64,000 nucleotides of DNA, from NCBI RefSeq assembly GCF_913060805.1, contig NZ_CAJXTC010000008.1:116905-180904 (forward strand). The letters run 5' to 3'. The position numbers were made by a program, and so were the translations under genes. Positions 44,139 to 53,361 of this stretch are shown here, one piece after another. The notes under the pieces were generated by a model. It ran no database searches. It was not told where the DNA came from and worked only from the letters and a program-made list of their open reading frames with translations. The DNA comes from an uncultured Draconibacterium sp. (lineage in GTDB: Bacteria; Bacteroidota; Bacteroidia; Bacteroidales; Prolixibacteraceae). How positions within the stretch are numbered: the stretch's first letter is position 1; the number at the start of each line of letters is the position of its first letter.

Positions 44139-46451
44139 ATGATTGTTTGTATTGCAGAGAAACCAAGTGTTGCCAAAGAAATCGCCAATGTTATTGGGGC
44201 AGGTTCGCGAAGAGATGGTTATTACGAAGGAAACGGTTACCAGGTAACCTGGACCTTTGGCCATTTTTGTACGCTGTGGCCCCCCGAGGATTACGACGCC
44301 AAATGGAAACGCTGGGATCTGCAAACACTACCCATGTTGCCCAAACGTTTCGAAACCAAAGTAATGACGGGCGATGGTGGTGTTACTAAACAATTCAATA
44401 CTATCAAAAGCTTATTAGACAAAGCCGAACAGGTAATTAACTGCGGTGATGCCGGCCAGGAAGGGGAGCTGATTCAGCGCTGGGTAATGAAAGAAGCGGG
44501 CTACAAGGGCGAGGTGAAACGTTTGTGGATTTCGTCGCTAACGAACGAAGCCATAAAAACCGGATTTCAGAAGCTGGTACCAGCCGAAAAATTTGATAAC
44601 CTGTATTACGCCGGCAGCTCGCGTGCGATTGGCGACTGGCTGCTGGGAATGAACGCCACTCGTTTGTACACGCTTAAATATGGCGGTTACAAACAGGTGT
44701 TATCCATTGGGCGGGTGCAAACGCCAACGCTGGCGATGCTGGTAACGCGCCATTACGAAATCGAGAATTTTAAACCACAACCATACTGGGAGTTACAAAC
44801 CACTTATCGCGAAACCGTTTTTAGCAATACTGAAGGAAAGTTTTTCAAAAAGGAAGACGGCGAAAAATTGCTGAACCAGGTTTTGGATAAAGACTTGTAC
44901 ATTACTGAAGTTGAAAAGAAAGACGGAAAAGAATATGCGCCGAAACTTTTCGACCTCACCAGTTTGCAGGTGCATTGTAACACCCGTTTTGGACTAACGG
45001 CAGATGAAACGCTGAAAACCGTACAGCGCCTGTACGAAATGAAAGTGGTTACCTATCCGCGTGTTGATACCACTTTTTTGCCTAACGATCAGTATTCAAA
45101 AATTCCCGGAATTTTAAAGGGACTAAAAAGTTATAGCGAGTTGGCGCAGCCTTTGCTGGCAAAGAAAATCCGTAAATCGACTAAAGTTTTTAACGATAAA
45201 AAAGTTACCGATCACCATGCTATCATTCCTACGGGAGAGGAGAAGTTGCTCGGCGGAAACGAAAAAAAGGTTTACGATGCTATTGCACGACGTTTTCTGG
45301 CCGCGTTTTACCCCGATTGTAAAGTGGCCAAAACGCAGGTGAAGGCAGAAGTTGATACCGTGCAATTTGTAGCGACCGGAAAACTAATTCTGCAACCGGG
45401 GTGGCGTGTTGTTTTTCAGGATGAGAATAGCAAAAGTGGCGATGGCGACACAATTCTTCCGGCATTTGAAAAAGGAGAACACGGTCCGCACGAGCCATCG
45501 TTTACGGAGAAGGAAACCAAACCGCCACGTTATTACACTGAAGCATCGTTGCTACGTGCAATGGAGACGGCCGGTAAAAATGTTGACGACGATGAGTTAC
45601 GTGACCTCATGAAAGCCAATGGAATCGGGCGTCCGTCGACACGTGCAGCAATTATTGAAACATTATTTCGGCGCAAATATATTGAGCGGCAGAAAAAACA
45701 GATCCACCCAACCAAAATGGGAATTCAGCTGATTGATACCATCCAAAACGAATTACTGAAATCGGCAGAATTAACCGGGCAATGGGAAAAACAGTTGCGG
45801 GACATTGAGCAGGGAGAATACAGCGCTTCAAAATTTATTTACGAGATGAAGCGTATGGTTTACGATCTGGTTGTTGAAGTGATGCGCGATCGTAGCTCGG
45901 TAAAACTGGCCGCGCCGGAACCGGAAAACAAGTCAAAAGGTAAAAGGCAAAAGGCAAAAGGGCAAAAGACTGCTGATACCGGTAGTACAGAAATGACCTG
46001 CCCGAAGTGTTCGGAAGGAAAAGTGCTGAAAGGTAAAAATGCTTATGGTTGCAACCGTTGGAAAGAAGGTTGCGATTTCAGGCTGCCATTTATTTTTATG
46101 GAGAAAAAGCTCTCCGACAAACAGGTTGAGCGCTTGTTAAAAAAGGGAGCTACCACAAAATTGAAAGGATTTAAAATGGGCGATAAAAAAGTGGAAGGTA
46201 TTCTGCAACTCACTTCGGATTGTAATGTGGAGTTTGTGGATAAATCTCCGGCTGAAAAGAAAACTGCCGACTCAACGCCAAAATGCCCGAAATGTGGCGG
46301 AAAAATTATAAAAGGCAAAACAGCTTACGGTTGCAGCAACTGGAAAGAGGGTTGCGATTTTAAATTCACTTTCGATGCCATACGCGAAAAAGCTGCCGGC
46401 CGGGAATTAACAAAAGAGCTGGTGCTGGAAATCATTAAGGAAGGCAAATAA
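44139..46451 (+). CDS. topB: DNA topoisomerase III (type IA) with two C-terminal Cys domains
   Basis: 770 residues. The TOPRIM domain has IAEKPSVAKEIA and DAGQEGELI (104-112; DxDxE-like metal site), SRAIGDWL and GRVQTPTLAM. The catalytic Tyr306 is in TYPRVDTTFL. The C-terminus carries two similar four-Cys modules (CPKCSEGKVLKGKNAYGC; CPKCGGKIIKGKTAYGC) of the topoisomerase zinc-ribbon type. A basic linker KSKGKRQKAKGQK (598-610) precedes them and its DNA resembles the AAAAGGCAAAAG intergenic repeat. It relaxes and decatenates single-stranded-containing DNA. A foldback element follows its stop. Confidence 0.95.
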   Translation: MIVCIAEKPSVAKEIANVIGAGSRRDGYYEGNGYQVTWTFGHFCTLWPPEDYDAKWKRWDLQTLPMLPKRFETKVMTGDGGVTKQFNTIKSLLDKAEQVINCGDAGQEGELIQRWVMKEAGYKGEVKRLWISSLTNEAIKTGFQKLVPAEKFDNLYYAGSSRAIGDWLLGMNATRLYTLKYGGYKQVLSIGRVQTPTLAMLVTRHYEIENFKPQPYWELQTTYRETVFSNTEGKFFKKEDGEKLLNQVLDKDLYITEVEKKDGKEYAPKLFDLTSLQVHCNTRFGLTADETLKTVQRLYEMKVVTYPRVDTTFLPNDQYSKIPGILKGLKSYSELAQPLLAKKIRKSTKVFNDKKVTDHHAIIPTGEEKLLGGNEKKVYDAIARRFLAAFYPDCKVAKTQVKAEVDTVQFVATGKLILQPGWRVVFQDENSKSGDGDTILPAFEKGEHGPHEPSFTEKETKPPRYYTEASLLRAMETAGKNVDDDELRDLMKANGIGRPSTRAAIIETLFRRKYIERQKKQIHPTKMGIQLIDTIQNELLKSAELTGQWEKQLRDIEQGEYSASKFIYEMKRMVYDLVVEVMRDRSSVKLAAPEPENKSKGKRQKAKGQKTADTGSTEMTCPKCSEGKVLKGKNAYGCNRWKEGCDFRLPFIFMEKKLSDKQVERLLKKGATTKLKGFKMGDKKVEGILQLTSDCNVEFVDKSPAEKKTADSTPKCPKCGGKIIKGKTAYGCSNWKEGCDFKFTFDAIREKAAGRELTKELVLEIIKEGK

Positions 46452-46471
46452 ATCAATTTAAACTTTTTGAT

Positions 46472-46532
46472 TGTCAGTCTGAGCGAAGTCGAAGACTGTA
46501 TCCGTTACACTTCGACTTAGCTCAGTGTGACA
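46472..46532. terminator. Foldback element, probable bidirectional terminator between topB and UDP-xylose synthase
   Basis: Arms of 23 nt (46472-46494 and 46510-46532; TGTCAGTCTGAGCGAAGTCG and its near-complement) pair with three mismatches around a 15-nt loop. It lies between convergent genes. The CTTCGACT...CTCAGTGTGACA phrase is known to recur between Bacteroidota genes. Confidence 0.7.
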
Positions 46533-46570
46533 GCTGATAATTTGAAATAAAGTTACAAGGTAAACTCAAA

Positions 46571-47521
46571 TTAAATGTCCTCTTCTTTCAACAGCTGTTC
46601 AAAGTAGGCAATTGTTTTTGTCAAACCTTCGCGAAGCGGAATAGTAGGTTCCCAACCATCCAGTTTTTCTTTAGCCAACGAAATATCCGGTTGGCGTTGT
46701 GTCGGGTCATCCTGAGGCAATGGTAAGTGAACGATTTTTGATTTCGATCCGGTAATATCAATAATTTCATTGGCCAGTTCCAGCATCGTAAATTCGCCCG
46801 GATTTCCAATGTTTACCGGCCCGATAAAATCGTCGTCGGTTTTCATCATCCGTATCATTCCTTCAATCAGGTCGCTTACATACTGAAAACTCCGGGTTTG
46901 CTGTCCGTCGCCAAAAATAGTAATGTCTTTTCCTTGCAGAGCCTGCACAATAAAATTCGAAACAACGCGCCCGTCGTCCGGCTCCATTTTAGGGCCGTAG
47001 GTATTAAAAATGCGAATGATCTTTATTAAAACGTCGTTCTGCACATGGTAATTCACGAACAGTGATTCGGCACAACGTTTTCCTTCATCGTAACACGAGC
47101 GGACTCCAATAGGATTTACGTGTCCCCAGTATTCTTCGTTTTGTGGGTGAATATCGGGTACACCATAAACTTCGCTGGTTGACGCCTGCAGGATTTTGGC
47201 CTTAATACGTTTGGCTAAACCAAGCATATTAACTGCGCCCATCACCGAAGTTTTGATGGTTTTTATGGGATTGTATTGATATTGAATTGGTGACGCCGGA
47301 CAAGCCAGGTTGTAGATTTCGTCCACTTCGATGTAAAAAGGCTGCGTAATATCGTGCCTTACCAGCTCAAAGTATGGATTTTCAAGCAAGTGAATAATCT
47401 TCTGCTTTTTGCCGGTAAAATAGTTGTCGAGGCAAATTACTTCGTTGCCATCGTTCAACAGCCTTTCACAAAGGTGAGATCCAACAAATCCTGCTCCTCC
47501 GGTTACCAAAATTCGCTTCAT
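46571..47521 (-). CDS. uxs: UDP-glucuronate decarboxylase (UDP-xylose synthase)
   Basis: 316 residues, an extended SDR with NAD-binding GGAGFVGSH, the region STSEVYG, and catalytic Tyr144-x3-Lys148 (CYDEGK). The block [12 protein letters not shown] and the C-terminal Arg pattern ([12 protein letters not shown]) are typical of UXS. It converts UDP-glucuronate to UDP-xylose, the sugar donor for capsule or exopolysaccharide. It begins 5 bp after the ugd gene, which makes its substrate, so the two-gene operon is a complete UDP-glucose-to-UDP-xylose route. Confidence 0.94.
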   Translation of the reverse strand: MKRILVTGGAGFVGSHLCERLLNDGNEVICLDNYFTGKKQKIIHLLENPYFELVRHDITQPFYIEVDEIYNLACPASPIQYQYNPIKTIKTSVMGAVNMLGLAKRIKAKILQASTSEVYGVPDIHPQNEEYWGHVNPIGVRSCYDEGKRCAESLFVNYHVQNDVLIKIIRIFNTYGPKMEPDDGRVVSNFIVQALQGKDITIFGDGQQTRSFQYVSDLIEGMIRMMKTDDDFIGPVNIGNPGEFTMLELANEIIDITGSKSKIVHLPLPQDDPTQRQPDISLAKEKLDGWEPTIPLREGLTKTIAYFEQLLKEEDI

Positions 47522-47526
47522 ACCAT

Positions 47527-48849
47527 TTATTTTGTTTTTCTACCGATGGCAAAATATTCAAACCCAAGCTCTGCCAGTTCTTCCGGATCGTAAATGTTTC
47601 GTCCGTCGAAAATGATTTTGCTTTTCAACAGTTTCTCCATAACGCGGAAATTCGGCAGCCTGAATTCTGACCACTCGGTAACTAAAATCAGTGCATCGGC
47701 ATCTATTAACGCGTCGTATTCATCTTTAGCATACGAGATTTTATCACCCAGAATTCGTTCGGCTTCGTGCATTGCAACCGGATCGTATCCAACAACAGTA
47801 GCACCGGCTTCCAGTAATTTTTCAATGATAACCAAAGCCGGAGCTTCGCGCATATCGTCGGTTTTTGGTTTGAAAGCCAGTCCCCACATGGCAAATTTTT
47901 TGCCTTTCAGGTCGCCATCAAACCGTTTGTAAAGCTTGTTGAATAGAACCTCTTTTTGGCGATAATTTACTTTCTCAACGGCTTTTAATACGTCAAGCGA
48001 ATAATTAAATTCATCGGCTGTGCGAATTAAAGCCTGCACGTCTTTTGGAAAACACGAGCCACCGTAACCGGTTCCCGGGTAAATAAATTTGTTTCCGATA
48101 CGCGGATCAGAACCAATTCCGCGACGAACATTGTCAACATCGGCACCAACAATTTCGCAAAGGTTGGCAATGTCGTTTATAAAACTAATTTTTGTGGCCA
48201 GCATCGAGTTGGCGGCATATTTGGTCATTTCCGACGAAGTGATATCCATAAATAAAATCGGATGTCCGTTCAGTACGAAAGGTTTGTACAAACGCTGCAT
48301 CACTTTTTGTGCGCGTTTCGATTCGGTGCCGATTACAATACGGTCGGGTTTCAGGAAATCGTTTACGGCACTTCCTTCTTTCAGGAATTCAGGGTTTGAA
48401 GCCACATCAAAAGGAATATCCTCACCTCGTTTTTCCAGCTCCTCTAGAATAGCCTGTTTCACTTTTACAGAGGTGCCAACGGGAACTGTACTTTTTGTTA
48501 CCACAACCAGGTAGTGATCCATGTTTTTTCCAATTTCGCGGGCCACGCCTAAAACGTATTTCAGGTCGGCACTACCATCTTCATCGGGTGGTGTTCCAAC
48601 GGCAATAAATACTGCATCGGCATCTTTAATGCTGTTACCCAAATCGGTGGTAAATTCCAGGCGCCCTTTTTCAACATTCTTTTTATAAATGTCTTCCAAA
48701 CCCGGCTCGTAAATGGGGATTATACCGTTATTTAGTTTCTCAATTTTTTTCTCGTCGATGTCTACACAGGCAACATTTACACCGGTTTCTGCAATACATG
48801 TTCCTGAAACCAATCCTACATAACCTGTTCCTACTACCGAAATCTTCAT
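47527..48849 (-). CDS. ugd: UDP-glucose 6-dehydrogenase
   Basis: 440 residues. Rossmann motif [12 protein letters not shown] at the N-terminus, [19 protein letters not shown], and the catalytic Cys266 in [10 protein letters not shown], followed by the C-terminal UDP-binding domain ([18 protein letters not shown]). It oxidises UDP-glucose to UDP-glucuronate with two NAD. It is first in the operon with UDP-glucuronate decarboxylase. No glycosyltransferases are adjacent, so the acceptor polymer is not identified. Confidence 0.96.
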   Translation of the reverse strand: MKISVVGTGYVGLVSGTCIAETGVNVACVDIDEKKIEKLNNGIIPIYEPGLEDIYKKNVEKGRLEFTTDLGNSIKDADAVFIAVGTPPDEDGSADLKYVLGVAREIGKNMDHYLVVVTKSTVPVGTSVKVKQAILEELEKRGEDIPFDVASNPEFLKEGSAVNDFLKPDRIVIGTESKRAQKVMQRLYKPFVLNGHPILFMDITSSEMTKYAANSMLATKISFINDIANLCEIVGADVDNVRRGIGSDPRIGNKFIYPGTGYGGSCFPKDVQALIRTADEFNYSLDVLKAVEKVNYRQKEVLFNKLYKRFDGDLKGKKFAMWGLAFKPKTDDMREAPALVIIEKLLEAGATVVGYDPVAMHEAERILGDKISYAKDEYDALIDADALILVTEWSEFRLPNFRVMEKLLKSKIIFDGRNIYDPEELAELGFEYFAIGRKTK

Positions 48850-49108
48850 AGCTGATTTATAATTTTTGAAGTTGATTTATTTATGCGTGTCGATAAAAAT
48901 AATGAGTTCATCATTATTGGGCATATTTTTATGCGTTAAAACTGTTTTTCTTAAAACGGGAATAAAGATAATTGAATTCCGCAGAAAGAATCAATGATAA
49001 TAATTAGAATCCACTTCTTCATAGGTTTTTGCTTCATCAAAATTTTGTGGAATGACGAAAAGTAGTGGGAGTGAATTACTTGAAAAGAAGGGGAGAGGAT
49101 AGCGAACT
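48850..49108. other. Intergenic region upstream of ugd and of the copper operon
   Basis: This divergent gap of about 310 bp (48850-49161) has no supported gene. It contains short A/T-rich stretches and one local inverted sequence (ATGAG...CTCAT-like near 48900), but no Bacteroidota promoter match for ugd. The promoter for the rightward operon is at its far end (49109-49142). Confidence 0.5.
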
Positions 49109-49142
49109 TTTGACAATAATTGATGTTTATTTACTAAATTTG
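49109..49142 (+). promoter_or_regulatory. Bacteroidota promoter for the copper-receptor operon
   Basis: TTTG (49109-49112), 22-nt spacer, TAAATTTG (49135-49142); 19 nt then separate it from the GTG start of the small Cys-rich gene. Both boxes match consensus; the spacer is 1-2 nt longer than usual. Confidence 0.65.
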
Positions 49143-49161
49143 ATAAAAATCAACTGGCTTT

Positions 49162-49533
49162 GTGAAATTTCTAATTTCCGCAATATTAGTCTGTTCTATC
49201 TTTTCCTTTCAGTTTTCGGAACTGTTGGTTTTGGCGTCGTTCAAAATCAATCAGGATTACATAGCCAAAAACCTTTGTGTTGAAAAGGATGTGGAAGGAT
49301 CTACCTGCCAGGGATGTTGCCAGTTGAAAAAGAAAATGCATGAGCAGGAAGAGCAGAAAAAGGAACTGCCACCGCAACAGAATGAAAAGCAGAATATCGA
49401 TTTTTGTGTTCAAACTGCGGAATCAAAATGTACATTGTATCCAAAAATTGAAAATCTGAGAATCAAAACTTCATCAAATTATTCATTTCTAAAGGCTTTG
49501 AAGGTCTTCCATCCGCCAAAATATTCCGTTTAA
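49162..49533 (+). CDS. Small Cys-rich exported or membrane-anchored protein of the copper operon
   Basis: 123 residues. The start is GTG 49162: an in-frame stop lies 18 nt upstream and no ATG is available. A hydrophobic N-terminus (residues 1-26) is followed by INQDYIAKNLCVEKD, a Cys cluster STCQGCCQLKKKM (Cys49, 52, 53), a Lys/Glu/Gln-rich linker, and FCVQTAESKC (Cys82, 90). This resembles a small Bacteroidota family of uncharacterised proteins encoded next to TonB-dependent receptors. The Cys cluster could bind copper or another soft metal (inference). The receptor gene starts 45 bp downstream. Confidence 0.75.
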   Translation: MKFLISAILVCSIFSFQFSELLVLASFKINQDYIAKNLCVEKDVEGSTCQGCCQLKKKMHEQEEQKKELPPQQNEKQNIDFCVQTAESKCTLYPKIENLRIKTSSNYSFLKALKVFHPPKYSV

Positions 49534-49578
49534 ATACCGCCCCAAACGATATTTTAAATAGTAATAAATCATTTTGGA

Positions 49579-51849
49579 ATGAGAAAGATCTTTTATAATT
49601 CCGGAATCAGAATGGTGTATTTGCTGGTATTTATGTCGCTGGTACATTTTTCTTATTCGCAGGAAAAAACAATACAAATTATTGATTCTAAAACGAAAAC
49701 CGGAATTCCTGATGTACACTATCAATACAACGAAACAAGGGGATTTTCGGATAAGAACGGGAATATAGATTTGCAAATAACAGAGGGGGCAGAGTTGTTT
49801 CTGTCGCATTTGCAATACGGGAAAGTTGCATTTAGTTCGGAAGAAGTTGAAAAGTTAGCAAACGACGGAGTTATTGCCCTAGTACAATCATCCACCTATT
49901 TGCCCGTAGCGGTGGTTTTGGTGCATCCAATGGCCGGCGATAAACGAAAAATGGAATTCACCGTGCAGAACAAACTGGCACACGATGCCGGTGATTTGCT
50001 GGAATCGGTGGTATCAATATCTACTATTCGAAAAAGTGGTGCATATGGATTTGATCCGGTGCTTCGTGGTTTCAAATACGACCAGATTAACCTGGTATTA
50101 GATGGAAGCCAAACAGCTTCGGCGGCTTGTCCAAACCGAATGGATCCGGCAGCCAGCCAAATTCCTATTAATATGATCGCTGAAGCGGAGGTTTTAAAAG
50201 GACCACACAGTTTGCGTTATGGAAATGCATTTGGCGGAACCATAAATTTTAAAAGCACTTCGCCCGATTTTAAGGAAAAAGCAACACCTGTAGGTCGCGT
50301 AGGAACGAGCTACGAAAGCAACGGAAACATTTTTAGAACCGAAGGAGTGGCCGGAGTTTCAGGTTCGAAAGTCGATTTTCGGATGTTTGGAGCCTATTCC
50401 ACAGGCGATGATTATACGGATGGTGATGGAGTGGATATTGCAGCTCGTTTTAACCGTTTGAACTGGGGCGGGAAGCTAGGCGTAAAACTCAGTCAAAGCC
50501 AAAATATTGGAGTGCTGGTTTCGAATAACATTGCGAAGGATGTTGATTTCCCGGCTTTGCCAATGGATTTGCGCGAAGACAATACCTGGCTGGTAAATGC
50601 CAGTCATTCGGCTGTTTTTTACGATAAAGCGCTTTCCTCATGGAATACCAGTGTTTATGGCACAATGGTAGATCACCTGATGGACAACTACGACAAAGTA
50701 CTTGATCCGCGAATGGTGGATGCAATTACCGATGCAGAAACGCGGAATTATGGTGGCCGTACGGAATTGCGTTTCGATTTTAACAAAAGCTACCTGTATG
50801 CCGGTGCCGATTATCGTTTTGAGTCGGCCGAGGGATATCGTGAACGCACAATGCTAATGGGACCAATGGCCGGCAAAGTGCTGACTGATAATGTTTGGCA
50901 GGATGCAGAGATTAAACGTACCGGATTTTTTGGAGAGTGGCACATTGCACAACCGGGATTTCAGTTTGTTGTTTCGGGACGCCTCGATATAAATTCGTCA
51001 AAAGCCAATAATCCCGATCCGCGTTTTGAAGAAATTTACTCCGATTTGGAATCATCGCAGGTACATCCGTCGGTTAGTGTTGGCGGAACACGTTTGTTTA
51101 ACGAGAATATTTCGCTGGGTTTGTGGATGGGAATGGCCACGCGAAGTCCGGGAATTGCCGAGCGCTACATCAATCAGTTTCCGATAGGATTGGATCCGTA
51201 TGAAATGTTGGGAAATCCTGATCTTGATCCGGAAATTAACAATCAGCTCGATCTTGTTTTTCGTTATCAAACGGAAAAGACCAATATTAATGTAAACGTG
51301 TTTACCTCGGTTTTGCGCGATTATATTTCTTCGGAAATCCGTGAAGATTTGCAGCCAGCGATGAGCACTTCGCCGGGTGTTCGTCAGTTTATAAATATCA
51401 AAAAAGCATTGATGACCGGCTTTGAAGCCAACTGGACACAGCAATATAGTTCGTTCCTAAGTCACGATTTGGGACTGGTTTATACGCACGGCCAAAATCA
51501 GGAGCTGGATGAACCACTGCCCGAGATCCCACCGATGGAGTTTCATTATCACCTTATGGGGAATTTTGCTGATGGAAAACTAAAGCCGGAGTTGATGTTC
51601 AGGTACGCCATGAAACAAGACCGCATTGCGACATCGTACGGCGAAACAGAAACGCCGGCATTTAATGTAGTTGATGCAAAAGTTTCGTGGTTAATGAATG
51701 ATGTTTTTACGGCAACCGGTGGTGTACAAAACTTGTTTGATGAAGCGTATTACGAACATTTGGCACGCTCGGTTCGCGGAGCGGATGCCCGACCAATTTA
51801 TTCGCCCGGAAGGAGTTTTTATGTAACGCTTACCATTAGTTTCTTATAG
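49579..51849 (+). CDS. OprC/NosA-like copper TonB-dependent receptor
   Basis: 756 residues with a signal peptide (HFSYSQ), a short carboxypeptidase-like beta domain (about 30-115), a plug (about 125-235; VLRGFKYDQINLVLDG) and a barrel ending VTLTISFL. The plug has CPNRM (Cys184-x3-Met188) and the barrel has DHLMDNYDK (His366-x-Met368). These are the Cys/Met and His/Met pairs known to bind copper in Pseudomonas OprC. It is therefore likely to import copper, perhaps for cytochrome oxidase or nitrous oxide reductase. It follows the Cys-rich gene and ends at a strong terminator. Confidence 0.85.
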   Translation: MRKIFYNSGIRMVYLLVFMSLVHFSYSQEKTIQIIDSKTKTGIPDVHYQYNETRGFSDKNGNIDLQITEGAELFLSHLQYGKVAFSSEEVEKLANDGVIALVQSSTYLPVAVVLVHPMAGDKRKMEFTVQNKLAHDAGDLLESVVSISTIRKSGAYGFDPVLRGFKYDQINLVLDGSQTASAACPNRMDPAASQIPINMIAEAEVLKGPHSLRYGNAFGGTINFKSTSPDFKEKATPVGRVGTSYESNGNIFRTEGVAGVSGSKVDFRMFGAYSTGDDYTDGDGVDIAARFNRLNWGGKLGVKLSQSQNIGVLVSNNIAKDVDFPALPMDLREDNTWLVNASHSAVFYDKALSSWNTSVYGTMVDHLMDNYDKVLDPRMVDAITDAETRNYGGRTELRFDFNKSYLYAGADYRFESAEGYRERTMLMGPMAGKVLTDNVWQDAEIKRTGFFGEWHIAQPGFQFVVSGRLDINSSKANNPDPRFEEIYSDLESSQVHPSVSVGGTRLFNENISLGLWMGMATRSPGIAERYINQFPIGLDPYEMLGNPDLDPEINNQLDLVFRYQTEKTNINVNVFTSVLRDYISSEIREDLQPAMSTSPGVRQFINIKKALMTGFEANWTQQYSSFLSHDLGLVYTHGQNQELDEPLPEIPPMEFHYHLMGNFADGKLKPELMFRYAMKQDRIATSYGETETPAFNVVDAKVSWLMNDVFTATGGVQNLFDEAYYEHLARSVRGADARPIYSPGRSFYVTLTISFL

Positions 51850-51870
51850 CATATAGATGTGTTTTTGTTG

Positions 51871-51906
51871 AAAAGTGGTTGTCTTTCTTTAGGCGATCAC
51901 TTTTTT
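51871..51906 (+). terminator. Rho-independent terminator of the copper operon
   Basis: AAAAGTGGTTGTC (51871-51883) pairs with GGCGATCACTTTT (51892-51904) through GC, AU and three wobble pairs, 8-nt loop, followed by more Ts. It is 21 bp after the receptor stop. Confidence 0.85.
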
Positions 51907-51922
51907 ATTAAATCTGCTGGTA

Positions 51923-51930
51923 TAAATTTG
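51923..51930 (+). promoter_or_regulatory. Bacteroidota -7 element upstream of the M20 gene
   Basis: TAAATTTG matches TAnnTTTG, about 67 bp before the ATG. No -33 TTTG at standard distance. Confidence 0.4.
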
Positions 51931-51997
51931 GTGGAGCCGCAATTCCCAAAAACTTTAGTTACTTTTCCTGTGTTTAAATTCAAAAATTACTGTACGC

Positions 51998-53311
51998 ATG
52001 AACCGATTCATTCTCATTCTTCTCGTTTTAGTTTTCTCAACGGACGCTTTTGCGCAAGTGAATAATCAGATTAAAGAAGAGGCTAAAAAACAAACGGCTT
52101 ATGCACTCGAACTTTGCAAATATTTGCACGAAAATCCGGAGCTTTCTTTTCAGGAGTTTGAAACTGCGGCGCGAATGGCGAAGGAATTAAAAGAGCTTGG
52201 TTTTGAAGTGACGGAAAAGTTTGCCGGAAACAGTGTGGTGGGGATTTATAAAAATGGTGATGGTCCAACCGTTTTTTTGCGTACCGATATGGATGCCTTG
52301 CCAGTTGAAGAAAATACGGATTTGCCTTTTGCCAGCAAGAAAATGGGTGATTTGGATGGAAATCAGGTTGCGGTAATGCACGCTTGCGGGCATGATATAC
52401 ACATGTCGACCTGGACGGGAACATTGCGGACTTTGGTTGCTTTAAAAGATAAATGGCAAGGTACATTAATGGTAATTGCTCAGCAGGCCGAAGAATACAG
52501 CGGCGGGGCAGGACAGGCGATTGATGCCGGACTGTTTTCGAAATTCCCAACTCCGGATTATGCGTTGGCTTACCATATTAACCCTGAATTGGAAACCGGA
52601 CAAATCGGTTTGCGTGGCGGACCTGTTTTTGCCGGAGTAAAAACCGTTGAAATCACCGTTTACGGAAAAGGAGGACACGGTGCATATCCACAAAAATGTA
52701 TCGATCCAATTGTTATTTCATCGCGGATCGTTAACGATCTGCAAACCATCGTAAGTCGCGAATTAAGTCCTACAGAACCTGCTGTTGTTACCGTTGGCTC
52801 AATCCATGGAGGAACACGCCCGAATATTATTCCCGATGAAGTAAAAATGCAACTCACACTGCGATATTTCTCCGATGAAACGATTGAAAAAGTAATTGCT
52901 GCAATAAAACGAATTAGCGAAAATGCTGCGCGTGCAGCTGGCGTTCCGGAAGATAAGCTGCCGTTTGTAGATGTTTTCTCGGTTGAAACTCCTCCGGTTT
53001 TAAACGATGATGTTTTGAGTGCAAAAGTGAGCGGGTTTGCCGCAGACATTATTGGCCAGCAAAACATTATTGAAACGCAACCTGAAATGGTAGGCGAGGA
53101 CTTCGGAAAATACGGCCGCACCAAAGAAGACATTCCGATTTGTTTGATCTGGTTGGGAAGTACAAGTCCTGAAGAAATGAAGCGTTTAAAATCCGAAGGA
53201 AAAGCGCCTTTCCCGTTGCATTCGCCACAACTGAATCCTGACTACGAAAATACCATAGAAACCGGAATTGCGGTAATGGCAGCAAATGTTATCGGGCTGA
53301 TGAACAAATAA
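51998..53311 (+). CDS. Secreted M20-family amidohydrolase/peptidase
   Basis: 437 residues with a signal peptide (FSTDAFAQ-V). M20 metal-binding sequence: ACGHDIHMS, AQQAEEYSGG (catalytic and metal Glu), YHINPE, and a late PLHSPQ. Between them is the dimerisation domain (KTVEITVYGKGGHGAYPQ). The family includes N-acyl-amino-acid amidohydrolases and carboxypeptidases such as hippurate hydrolase; the preferred substrate cannot be told. The signal peptide implies periplasmic location. Confidence 0.9.
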   Translation: MNRFILILLVLVFSTDAFAQVNNQIKEEAKKQTAYALELCKYLHENPELSFQEFETAARMAKELKELGFEVTEKFAGNSVVGIYKNGDGPTVFLRTDMDALPVEENTDLPFASKKMGDLDGNQVAVMHACGHDIHMSTWTGTLRTLVALKDKWQGTLMVIAQQAEEYSGGAGQAIDAGLFSKFPTPDYALAYHINPELETGQIGLRGGPVFAGVKTVEITVYGKGGHGAYPQKCIDPIVISSRIVNDLQTIVSRELSPTEPAVVTVGSIHGGTRPNIIPDEVKMQLTLRYFSDETIEKVIAAIKRISENAARAAGVPEDKLPFVDVFSVETPPVLNDDVLSAKVSGFAADIIGQQNIIETQPEMVGEDFGKYGRTKEDIPICLIWLGSTSPEEMKRLKSEGKAPFPLHSPQLNPDYENTIETGIAVMAANVIGLMNK

Positions 53312-53340
53312 AAAGCCCTTCCGAAGAGAGAAGAGCTTTT
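53311..53340 (+). terminator. Terminator hairpin between the M20 gene and the convergent secreted-protein gene
   Basis: AAAAGC (53311-53316) and GCTTTT (53335-53340) form the base, with CTTC/GAAG inside and one mismatch. T/A-rich flanks on both sides suit termination of both convergent genes. Confidence 0.75.
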
Positions 53341-53361
53341 CTGCAAATTAATTATTTAAAA

